From: Streptomyces sp. B1I3
GTDB lineage: Bacteria > Actinomycetota > Actinomycetes > Streptomycetales > Streptomycetaceae
NCBI RefSeq assembly: GCF_030816615.1
Contig: NZ_JAUSYD010000001.1
Span: 6,966,501 to 7,030,500 of the forward strand
Direction of reading: 5' to 3'
DNA length: 64,000 bases
Shown: positions 24,796 through 32,826 of the stretch, in pieces
How the letters are laid out: each line of letters starts with the position of its first letter
Numbering within the stretch: position 1 is the first letter of the stretch
Position numbers and translations under genes: made by a program
The notes under the pieces: generated by a model
Told to the model about the DNA's origin: nothing
The model's database searches: none
The model's input: the letters and a program-made list of their open reading frames with translations, nothing else

Positions 24796-25884
24796 TTGCG
24801 TTACGTCGGTGTCGAGGAGGAACTTCTGCTGGTGCACACGGACACCTTCGAGCCGTGTGCGATGGCGGCCGCGGTCCTGGCCATGGCCGACCGGGCAGGG
24901 GCGGAGGACGACATCTTCCAGAAGGAGCTGCAGAGGCAGCAACTGGAGTTCGCCACCCGCCCGCAGTCCGACATGAGTGCGCTGGAGGCGGAGATCCGCC
25001 GCAGACGGCGGGAGTCCGCGGAGCACGCGGGGAAGCTGGGCGCGTCCGTGGTCGCCCTGGCGACCTCCCCGCTGCCCGTCGGCCCGGCCATCAGCGCGGA
25101 CGAGCGGTACCGCTGGATGCAGCAGGAGTTCGGGCTCACCGCGCTGGAACAGCTGACGTGCGGGTGCCACGTGCACGTGTCCGTGGAGTCCGACGAGGAG
25201 GGGGTGGCCGTCGTCGACCGGATCAGGCCGTGGCTCGCCCCGCTGCTCGCCATGAGTGCCAACTCCCCGTTCTGGCAGGGTCTCGACACGGGCTACCGGA
25301 GCTATCGGAGCCGCGTCTGGGGGCGTTGGCCCTCGGCGGGCCCCACGGAGGCGTTCGGGTCGGCCGAGCGGTACCACGACCACGTAGCGGACATGATCGC
25401 CACCGGTGTCGTACGCGACCCGGGCATGGTCTATTTCGACGCCCGGCTCTCCCACAACCACCCGACGGTCGAGGTGAGAGTCGCCGACGTGTGTCTGGAC
25501 GCGTCGACCACCGTGCTGCTGGCCGTACTGGTCCGCGCACTGGTCGAGACGGCGGCGCGGGAGTGGCGGGAGGGCGTACCACCCCGGCCGGTCGGCACGG
25601 GGCTGCTGCGCCTGGCGTCGTGGCGAGCGGGGCGCTCGGGCCTGGACGAGGCACTGATGCACCCGGACACCATGACGCCCGTCCCCGCTCAGGACGCCTT
25701 GGAGGAGCTGCTCGCCCACGTGAGAGGGGCACTCGAGGACGTGGGCGATCTTCAGCTCGCCCAGGAGGGCATGAGCCGCCTCCTGCGCACGGGCAACGGC
25801 GCACGCCGGCAGCGGGAGCTGTTGCAGCGCACCGGGGACCTGAAAGCGGTGATAGCGGACTGCGTCCGCCGCACCCAGGAGTGA
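24796..25884 (+). CDS. YbdK-type carboxylate-amine (glutamate-cysteine) ligase
   Basis: A GCS2-family ATP-dependent ligase of about 362 residues. The N-terminus RYVGVEEELLLVHTDTFEP contains the family signature VGVEEE; later landmarks are LEFATRPQSDM, TCGCHVHVSVESDEEG, ANSPFWQGLDTGYRSYRSRV and HPTVEVRVADVCLD. Family members join glutamate to an amine such as cysteine in weak gamma-glutamyl ligase reactions; the true amine is unknown. The start is uncertain: TTG at 24796 matches the family N-terminus but has a poor ribosome-binding site, and GTG at 24754 follows a palindrome. The glutamine amidotransferase gene follows, a pairing seen in thiol pathways. Confidence 0.86.
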   Translation: MRYVGVEEELLLVHTDTFEPCAMAAAVLAMADRAGAEDDIFQKELQRQQLEFATRPQSDMSALEAEIRRRRRESAEHAGKLGASVVALATSPLPVGPAISADERYRWMQQEFGLTALEQLTCGCHVHVSVESDEEGVAVVDRIRPWLAPLLAMSANSPFWQGLDTGYRSYRSRVWGRWPSAGPTEAFGSAERYHDHVADMIATGVVRDPGMVYFDARLSHNHPTVEVRVADVCLDASTTVLLAVLVRALVETAAREWREGVPPRPVGTGLLRLASWRAGRSGLDEALMHPDTMTPVPAQDALEELLAHVRGALEDVGDLQLAQEGMSRLLRTGNGARRQRELLQRTGDLKAVIADCVRRTQE

Positions 25885-26051
25885 GCGGGCGGCTCCCCGT
25901 GCGGCCCGCGGGGATCGCCACCGCGCCGACGCGGCGGCCGGCCTGCCTGGTTTGCCGCCCGGCCGGGGCCCTGGTTCGCTGGTAGCGGGGGAGCGTACGC
26001 GGGGATGCCCGTGCCCGGTCCGCGGGGGCGGGCGGAGGAAGGGACAGCGAC

Positions 26052-26891
26052 ATGTGCCGATGGCTTGCGTACGCGGGTTCGCCCGTCCTGCTGGACGACG
26101 TCCTGTACAAGCCGGCGCACTCGGTGATCGACCAGAGCCTGCACTCGAAGCTGGGTGTCGAGACGACGAACGGTGACGGGTTCGGTATCGGCTGGTACGA
26201 ACCGAGGTCGGGGGACACCGCCCCGGCGGTGGTGCGCGACATCGGCCCCGCCTGGAACAACCGCAACCTCCGGGAGATCGCCAGGCACGTCCGGTCACCG
26301 CTGTTCTTCGCGCACGTGCGGGCGTCCACGGGGAGCGCCGTGCAGCAGTCCAACTGCCATCCGTTCCGCCGCGGCCGGTGGATGTGGATGCACAACGGCG
26401 CGGTGAAGGACTTCGACCGGATCCGCCGCGAGATGTGCCTGGCGGTCGACCCGGCGCTGTTCTCGTCCATCGAGGGATCGACCGACTCGGAAGTGCTGTT
26501 CTACCTGGCCGTGACGTTCGGTCTCGATCAGGACGTGCCGGGCGCGGTGGCGCGCATGGCCGGTTTCGTCGAGCGGCTGGGCGAGGATCACGGCATCGAG
26601 CATCCGCTGCAGATGACGGTCGCCGTGGCCGACGGCCGGCGGCTGTGGGCCTTCCGCTACTCGAGCCAGGGCCAGTCGCGCTCGCTCTTCTACAGCACCC
26701 GCGCGGAGACCGTGCGCACCCTCCACCCGGACCTGGCCCTCATGCGCGAACTGTCCGACGACACCCGGCTCGTGGTGTCCGAGCCGCTCGGTGACCTGCC
26801 GGGCGTGTGGAACGAGCTGCCCGAAGCCACGTACACGGTCGTGCCCGCGGGGGACGGCGACTACATGCCGTTCGTCCCGGCACCGGCCTGA
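26052..26891 (+). CDS. Class II glutamine amidotransferase (EgtC/YafJ-like)
   Basis: A 279-residue stand-alone Ntn-type amidohydrolase domain. The nucleophile Cys2 follows the initiator Met (MCRWLAYAGSPVLLDD); family landmarks are GDGFGIGWYE, FFAHVRASTGSAVQQSNCHPF, MWMHNGAVKDF and STDSEVLFYL. In ergothioneine synthesis the related EgtC removes the glutamyl group from a gamma-glutamyl intermediate; YafJ-like members have no known role. GGAGGAAGG lies upstream. Its position after a GCS2-family ligase suggests a gamma-glutamyl intermediate is made and then hydrolysed, but no EgtB or EgtD gene is present. Confidence 0.86.
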   Translation: MCRWLAYAGSPVLLDDVLYKPAHSVIDQSLHSKLGVETTNGDGFGIGWYEPRSGDTAPAVVRDIGPAWNNRNLREIARHVRSPLFFAHVRASTGSAVQQSNCHPFRRGRWMWMHNGAVKDFDRIRREMCLAVDPALFSSIEGSTDSEVLFYLAVTFGLDQDVPGAVARMAGFVERLGEDHGIEHPLQMTVAVADGRRLWAFRYSSQGQSRSLFYSTRAETVRTLHPDLALMRELSDDTRLVVSEPLGDLPGVWNELPEATYTVVPAGDGDYMPFVPAPA

Positions 26892-26928
26892 CACCCCGCG
26901 GGCCCCGCGGCGGGCCGCCGCCCTGCGG

Positions 26929-27450
26929 TTACGCGTGGAAGCGCGCCGAATCCTTGGCGACGCACGCCCGGATCAACGCGGCCAGTCCCAGATGGACGCC
27001 GGCCAGGTCGATGTCCTCGTGCACGGCCCGGTAGCTCACCGTGGCCGCGTCGCCGGAGCCGTAGGGAGGACGGCCCGTCGCCAGGACCGCCGCCAGCCTC
27101 TCCGCCAGGCCGGCGAACAGCTTCAGGGCACTGCCCGGTGGGAACGGCCCGCCGTCCCGGACCGCACCGCTCAGTGTCGGCCCCGCCACGTACTCGGTGG
27201 CGAGCCAGTAGGGCGGGCCGTCGAGCGACGCCTCGATCAACTGGGCGGTGCAGGCGCTGCGGACGGCCTCCACGGTGGCGGCCTCGCGCCGGAAGCGAGC
27301 CGGCGCCTCCGGGTGCTCACCGATCTCGTCCCGGATCACCTTCACCGCCACCAGCCGCCCGCCGGGGGACCGGCCGAGGAACACCTGCCCCATCCCGCCG
27401 GCGCCGAGAGGGGCAAGGAGCAGGTACGCGCCTATGCGCGGGGGATCCAT
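26929..27450 (-). pseudogene. Internally deleted Ser/Thr protein kinase
   Basis: The 173-codon frame starts like a normal actinobacterial kinase (IGAYLLLAPLGAGGMGQVFL, then RLVAVKVI with the ATP-binding Lys). After AGLAERLAAV it jumps directly to LATGRPPYGSGDAATVSY, which in complete kinases lies near the end of the C-lobe. The HRD catalytic loop, DFG motif and APE segment, roughly 80-100 residues, are missing without a frameshift. The C-terminus (ACVAKDSARFHA) also stops before the usual end and has no membrane or sensor part. It cannot be a working kinase. It is divergent from tkt. Confidence 0.8.
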
Positions 27451-27764
27451 CGTCCACCGGCACGACTGCGCCACATCCACCCCCCTGCGCGGCCCGGCGT
27501 ACGCCGGATCCCGGAGCCCGCGGAGCCTTCGGCCGCACTCCGGGCCTGAGGAGCCGCCCCCGGGGTAGGCGACCGGACGACGGGCCACCCTCGACCGCCG
27601 GCCACGCGGAACGCGCGCGCGGCGGACGCCGGGAGCCCTCACCGCTCCGCCGGGCCCGCTCCGGGTGCGAAGGGCGATGAGGGAACCGAGGATGCGAAGG
27701 GTGGCGAGCCGTACGGACCGGCGCCGTCGTACCGAGAAGCGACATCCCGAGGGAGACGAAGACC
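27451..27764. other. Divergent intergenic stretch between the kinase remnant and tkt
   Basis: No additional gene is supported. The stretch should carry the tkt promoter. A purine-rich ribosome-binding region (GAGGGAGACGAAG) precedes the tkt ATG. Confidence 0.5.
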
Positions 27765-29957
27765 ATGGCGCCCGAGCGATCCTCTTCCGGCAGCACGGCC
27801 TCGCGCGACCCCGGCCTCGCCCGGCCGGTGGCCGCACGAGCGGGGTGGGGTGAGGTGGACCTGCGCGCGGTGGACACCGTACGCGTGCTGGCCGCGGACG
27901 CCGTCCAGAAGACGGGCAACGGACACCCCGGCACGGCGATGAGCCTCGCACCGCTCGCCTACCTGCTGTTCCAGCAGGTCATGCGGCACGATCCGGCCGA
28001 CGACCAGTGGCTGGGCAGGGACCGCTTCGTCCTCTCGTGCGGCCACACCAGCCTCACGCTGTACATCCAGCTCTACCTGGCGGGCTACGGCCTGGAGATG
28101 GAGGACCTGAAGGCGCTGCGGACCTGGGGGTCGGCGACCCCCGGGCACCCCGAGTACCGGCACACCCGGGGCGTCGAGATCACCACCGGCCCGCTCGGCC
28201 AGGGCATGGGTGCGGCCGTCGGCATGGCGATGGCCGCACGCAGGGAGCGCGGACTGCTCGACCCGGACGCCGCTCCCGGCGCCAGCCCCTTCGACCACCA
28301 CGTGTACGTGGTCGCCTCGGACGGCGACATGATGGAGGGCGTCGCCTCCGAGGCCTCGTCACTCGCCGGCCACCAGCGACTGGGCAACCTCATCGCGTTC
28401 TACGACTCGAACCACATCTCCATCGAGGACGACACCGACATCTCCTTCAGCGAGGACGTCCCCGCCCGCTACGCCGCCTACGGCTGGCATGTACAGACGG
28501 TGGACTGGACGCGCACGGGAGACTACGTCGAGGACGTGGACGCGCTGCTGGCCGCGATCGAGGCGGCGAAGGAGGAGCGGGACCGCCCGTCGTTGATCAT
28601 GCTGCGCACGATCATCGGGTGGCCCGCGCCGACCAAGAGGAACACCGGCAAGGCCCACGGGTCCGCGCTGGGCGACGACGAGGTCGCCGGCACCAAACGC
28701 CTGCTGGGCTTCGACCCCGAGGCGTTCTTCGCGATCGAGGACGAGGTCCTCGCCCACACCCGGGCGGTGGGGGAGCGGGCCCGTCAGGCGCGGAAGCGCT
28801 GGGACTCCGGCTACCAGGACTGGCGGACCGCGAACCCGGACCGGGCGGCGCTGCTGGACCGGCTGCGTGAACAGAGGCTGCCCGAGGGCTGGACCGAGGC
28901 GCTGCCCGTGTTCCCGGCCGATCCGAAGGGCATGGCCACCCGCAAGGCGTCGGGTGAGGTGCTCACCGCACTCGCGCCGGTCCTGCCGGAACTGTGGGGC
29001 GGCTCAGCTGACCTCGCCGGCAGCAACAACACCACCATGAAGGACGAGCCGTCCTTCGTCCCCGCCGACCGGCAGACCGAGGAGTTCAAGGGCGGCCCCT
29101 ACGGACGGACCCTGCACTTCGGCATCCGGGAACACGCGATGGGCGCCGTACTCAACGGCGTCGCCCTGCAGAGCCTCACCCGCCCCTACGGCGGTACGTT
29201 CCTGACGTTCAGCGACTACATGCGGCCCGCGGTACGCCTCGCGGCCCTGATGAAGCTTCCCGCCACCTACGTGTGGACCCACGACTCGATCGGCCTGGGG
29301 GAGGACGGCCCGACACACCAGCCGGTCGAACACCTCGCGGCCCTGCGCGCGATCCCGGGGCTCGACGTCGTACGCCCGGCCGACGCGAACGAGACCTCGG
29401 TCTGCTGGCGGACGATCCTGGAGCACACCGACCGGCCCGCCGGCCTGGTCCTGACCCGGCAGAACCTGCCCGTGCTGGAGCGGGGGGACGGGTCCCTCGC
29501 CCCGGCCGAGGGCGCGGCACGGGGGGCCTACGTCCTCGCCGGGGAGCCCGGGGACGGCGCTCCCGACGTCATCCTGGTGGCGACGGGGTCCGAGGTGCAC
29601 ATCGCCCTCGACGCACGTGCCCTCCTCGCCGCCGAGGGCCTCTCCGTACGCGTCGTCTCGATGCCCTGCCGCGAGTGGTTCGCCGCCCAGCCCGCCGCCT
29701 ACCAGGACGAGGTGCTGCCACCGGACGTGCGCGCCCGGGTCAGTGTCGAGGCGGCCGTCGGCCAGGGCTGGCGCGAGGTGGTCGGCGACGCCGGCCGGAT
29801 CGTGAGCCTCGAGCACTACGGCGAGTCCGCCGACTACCAGCGGCTCTACGAGGAGTTCGGCTTCACCGCGGACGTCGTCGCCGCGGCCGCCCGCGACAGC
29901 ATCGGCGACGCGGCCGCCGCCCCCGTGCCCGGCGGCCGGCGCCCCGCCTCGGGCTGA
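27765..29957 (+). CDS. tkt: Transketolase
   Basis: The 730-residue thiamine-diphosphate enzyme transfers two-carbon units between sugar phosphates in the pentose phosphate pathway. Signature elements are all present: GNGHPGTAMSLAPLAYLLFQ, FVLSCGHTS, TTGPLGQGMGAAVGMAMA, the cofactor motif ASDGDMMEGVASEASSLAGH through YDSNHIS, the pyrimidine-domain HFGIREHAMGAVLNGVAL with the catalytic Glu, and HDSIGLGEDGPTHQPVEHL. The length is slightly above the family norm because of a 25-residue hydrophilic N-terminal lead. It stands alone, not beside tal or zwf, so it may be a second copy. It converges with the transporter operon with only seven bases between the stops. Confidence 0.95.
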   Translation: MAPERSSSGSTASRDPGLARPVAARAGWGEVDLRAVDTVRVLAADAVQKTGNGHPGTAMSLAPLAYLLFQQVMRHDPADDQWLGRDRFVLSCGHTSLTLYIQLYLAGYGLEMEDLKALRTWGSATPGHPEYRHTRGVEITTGPLGQGMGAAVGMAMAARRERGLLDPDAAPGASPFDHHVYVVASDGDMMEGVASEASSLAGHQRLGNLIAFYDSNHISIEDDTDISFSEDVPARYAAYGWHVQTVDWTRTGDYVEDVDALLAAIEAAKEERDRPSLIMLRTIIGWPAPTKRNTGKAHGSALGDDEVAGTKRLLGFDPEAFFAIEDEVLAHTRAVGERARQARKRWDSGYQDWRTANPDRAALLDRLREQRLPEGWTEALPVFPADPKGMATRKASGEVLTALAPVLPELWGGSADLAGSNNTTMKDEPSFVPADRQTEEFKGGPYGRTLHFGIREHAMGAVLNGVALQSLTRPYGGTFLTFSDYMRPAVRLAALMKLPATYVWTHDSIGLGEDGPTHQPVEHLAALRAIPGLDVVRPADANETSVCWRTILEHTDRPAGLVLTRQNLPVLERGDGSLAPAEGAARGAYVLAGEPGDGAPDVILVATGSEVHIALDARALLAAEGLSVRVVSMPCREWFAAQPAAYQDEVLPPDVRARVSVEAAVGQGWREVVGDAGRIVSLEHYGESADYQRLYEEFGFTADVVAAAARDSIGDAAAAPVPGGRRPASG

Positions 29958-29964
29958 GGGGGTC

Positions 29965-32826
29965 TCAGCGCATCTGACGCCGCACCAGCTCATGGAGCCG
30001 CCCGCCCGTGTCCGCGAGCAGTTCGGCGGGCGGCCCCTGCTGGACGACACGGCCCTGCGACATGACGATCACACGGTCGGCGTCCAGCACCGTGGACAGC
30101 CGGTGGGCGATGACGACGCGGGTGGCCCGCAGGGACCGGGTGCTCTCGATCACGGTGCGCTGGGTCTCGTTGTCGAGCGCGCTGGTGGCCTCGTCGAAGA
30201 ACAGGATCCGGGGGCGCCGGACCAGAGCCTGGGCGATCATCAGACGCTGGCGCTGTCCCCCTGAGACAGCACCGCTCCCGGAGATCATCGTGTGCATTCC
30301 CATCGGCATGCGCTTGATGTCCTCGGCGAGGCCGGCCATGGCGGCCGCCTCCCAGGCCTCTTCCTGGGTGAAGACCTCGGCGCCGCAGATGCAGTCCAGG
30401 ATCGACCCGGACAGCGGCTGGGCGTGCTGCAGGACGACCCCGCACTGGCGGCGCACCGCCGCCCGGTCGAGCGCCGCCAGGTCCTGGCCGTCGTACAGGA
30501 CGCTGCCCGAGGCCGGCTCGTCGAAGCCGATGAGCAGCCTCAGCAGCGTCGACTTGCCGCACCCGCTGGGGCCCACGATCGCCACGAACTCGCCGGGGTG
30601 CACCGTCAGCGACAGGTCGTCCAGCACCAGGGGACCGTCGTCGGTGTACCGGAAGGAGACGCCCCTCGCCTCGATCGCCCCGGACAGGGCGCCCGGCTGC
30701 GTACCGGAGTCCCGCACCTCGGGCGCCTCGTCCAGCACCGGCTTGATCTGCTCGAACATCGGCAGCACGGAGGCGGCGGACACGAACGCCCCCGTGAGCT
30801 GCGTGACCGCTGTCAGCAGCATGGTCACCGAGGTGTTGAAGGTCAGGAACTCACCGGCGGACAGCGAACCGCGCGCCGGACCCGCCAGCAGGACGAACAT
30901 GACCAGGGAACACAGCGGAAGGTAGGCGGCGTTCAGGACCGTCGTGAGGTTCTTGATCCGGCCCGCCCGCTTCTGCAGATCGCGGCTGCGGGCGAACTGT
31001 TCCGCCCACGCCCCGTACGCGAAGCTCTCCGCCGCGGCGACCCGCAGCTTGGGCAGCCCGCGCAGCGTCTGGAACGCCTGGTTGTTCAGCTTGTTGCCGA
31101 GCTCGACCAGGCGGCGCTGCCAGCGCAGCTCCCACATACCCATGGTGAGGAACACCCCCGCGATGACCACCAGCATCGCGACGGCGGTGAGTGCGAGCGG
31201 CACACTGAACCAGAGCAGGAGGCCCAGGTTCACCGCCCCGAGCGTGCCTGCCTGCACCGCGACGGGCCCGATGCCGGACAGCACCCGGCGGATCGCGCTG
31301 ACACCCATCGCCGCACTCGCCAGCTCTCCGGTGGAGCGCTCGGTGAAGAACTTCGCCGGCAGGCGCAGCAGCCGGTCCCACACCGCGGGCTGGAGCGTGC
31401 TCTCGATGCGGCCCTCCATCCGCAGGATGGTCAGGTTCTGCAGGAGCATGAAGGCCGCGGAGACGACACCGGTGACGATCACGGCGAGCGAGACCTGCAC
31501 GATGAGGGAGTTCTGCGCGTTCGGTACGTACACGCCGAGCACCTGGCCCGTCGCGATCGGCACGAGGGAGCCGAGCGCGACCGTCACCAGGCCGGCCAGG
31601 ACCAGGTTCCGCAGATCGCCCCGCGTGCCGCGCAGGCTGAAGCGCAGCAGCTGCCACTTGCCGAGCGGCCGCTCCGGGAGCGGCCGGTAGAACATGACGG
31701 CGCGCTCGTCCAGCTCCTGTGCGGTGGCACTGTCGACCCGGGCGCGACGGCCCGTCAGCGGGTTGACCACGTCGTACCCGCCACGGCGCCACAGCAGGGC
31801 GACCGGTGCCCCCGAGGCGGCCCGGTGGCCGACCAGGGGGCCGGAGTTCTCCCGCCACCAGCGCCCGGCGAGGCGGACCGGACGGGTACGGATCCGCGAG
31901 GCGACCGCGACCCGTTCGACCGGGTCGGTCCGCTCGCTCACCCCACCGCTCGCCGCGCGTTCCGCGAGCGTGATGCCCGACTCGCGCGCCACCAGCCGGC
32001 AGGCCGCGTAGACCGCGTCCTCCGTCGCCCCCGCCGTCCGGGACGGACTCCTGCCGGACCGGCCGATCGAGGACAACAGCGCCTGATCGGCCTCCTTGCG
32101 GACGGCTTCGCCCGCCTTCATGCCGGCCGCCGTGCGGTCCTCGTGCGCACGCTCCGACTGCTCGATCCAGCGGTCCAGCGTCGACAGCAGTCGGTACTGC
32201 TGGTTGACCATCCCCTGCCACATCGCGCCGTCGACGAGCAGGTCACCGGCGGCCTCGGAGCTGAACGCGGCCCCGTACTGCACGCTGCCGGGCGACACCG
32301 GAAGCCAGAGGACGTCGTCGTCACCGATCGTCTCGTCGAGCGCGGTCCGGCCCTCCAGCGGAGCCTCGAAAAGCACTCGCCGGCCACGTCCGACGCCCAG
32401 TGAGAAGGCGTGTTCCAGCGCATCCGTCGCCGCGTCCCCGGTCGCGTGGGCGCTGCCGTACCCGTACCCGTGGTCGTAGCCCTGGTCCGGTGTCGCGGGC
32501 GGGTACAGCTCCCGCAACGGGATGCGCCGCAGTGCGCACTCCCGCAGCGGCCGTCCGACCAGCGTGTGCTGCGGTCCCTCCACCGGTCCCAGGACCAGGG
32601 TCCCCGGCTCCAGACGGCCGAGGAAGTGCCAGTGCCCCTGGGCCGCGGCGTCGACCGCGAAGAGGTCCAGGGCACCGCCCACCACGAGCCACAGCACCTG
32701 GGGCCCTTCGAGCGAAAGGCTGCGCAACCCGGTGCAGTCGATCGGCGCGCCGAGGCCCCCCAGCGCCGCGACGACCGGGTCGTGCGCAGGGGCCACGGTG
32801 CCGTCGAGGTGGTGTACGGATGTCAC
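29965..32826 (-). CDS. NHLM-type peptide-export ABC transporter, permease/ATPase without peptidase
   Basis: A 953-residue half-transporter. The first 400 or so residues are a soluble regulatory-like region without a C39 peptidase (SLEGPQVLWLVVGGALDLFA, and later LRRIPLRELYPPA), as in the second ABC protein of NHLM/NHLP bacteriocin systems. Then follow a six-span membrane domain (LVTVALGSLVPIATGQVLGV; FTERSTGELASAAMG) and an ABC ATPase with Walker A GPSGCGKST, signature VSGGQRQRL and Walker B ILFFDEATSAL. It begins with GTG directly after the previous stop, so it is translationally coupled to the peptidase transporter. It probably forms a heterodimer with that protein to export the peptide encoded at 35982-36209. 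Confidence 0.9.
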   Translation of the reverse strand: MTSVHHLDGTVAPAHDPVVAALGGLGAPIDCTGLRSLSLEGPQVLWLVVGGALDLFAVDAAAQGHWHFLGRLEPGTLVLGPVEGPQHTLVGRPLRECALRRIPLRELYPPATPDQGYDHGYGYGSAHATGDAATDALEHAFSLGVGRGRRVLFEAPLEGRTALDETIGDDDVLWLPVSPGSVQYGAAFSSEAAGDLLVDGAMWQGMVNQQYRLLSTLDRWIEQSERAHEDRTAAGMKAGEAVRKEADQALLSSIGRSGRSPSRTAGATEDAVYAACRLVARESGITLAERAASGGVSERTDPVERVAVASRIRTRPVRLAGRWWRENSGPLVGHRAASGAPVALLWRRGGYDVVNPLTGRRARVDSATAQELDERAVMFYRPLPERPLGKWQLLRFSLRGTRGDLRNLVLAGLVTVALGSLVPIATGQVLGVYVPNAQNSLIVQVSLAVIVTGVVSAAFMLLQNLTILRMEGRIESTLQPAVWDRLLRLPAKFFTERSTGELASAAMGVSAIRRVLSGIGPVAVQAGTLGAVNLGLLLWFSVPLALTAVAMLVVIAGVFLTMGMWELRWQRRLVELGNKLNNQAFQTLRGLPKLRVAAAESFAYGAWAEQFARSRDLQKRAGRIKNLTTVLNAAYLPLCSLVMFVLLAGPARGSLSAGEFLTFNTSVTMLLTAVTQLTGAFVSAASVLPMFEQIKPVLDEAPEVRDSGTQPGALSGAIEARGVSFRYTDDGPLVLDDLSLTVHPGEFVAIVGPSGCGKSTLLRLLIGFDEPASGSVLYDGQDLAALDRAAVRRQCGVVLQHAQPLSGSILDCICGAEVFTQEEAWEAAAMAGLAEDIKRMPMGMHTMISGSGAVSGGQRQRLMIAQALVRRPRILFFDEATSALDNETQRTVIESTRSLRATRVVIAHRLSTVLDADRVIVMSQGRVVQQGPPAELLADTGGRLHELVRRQMR

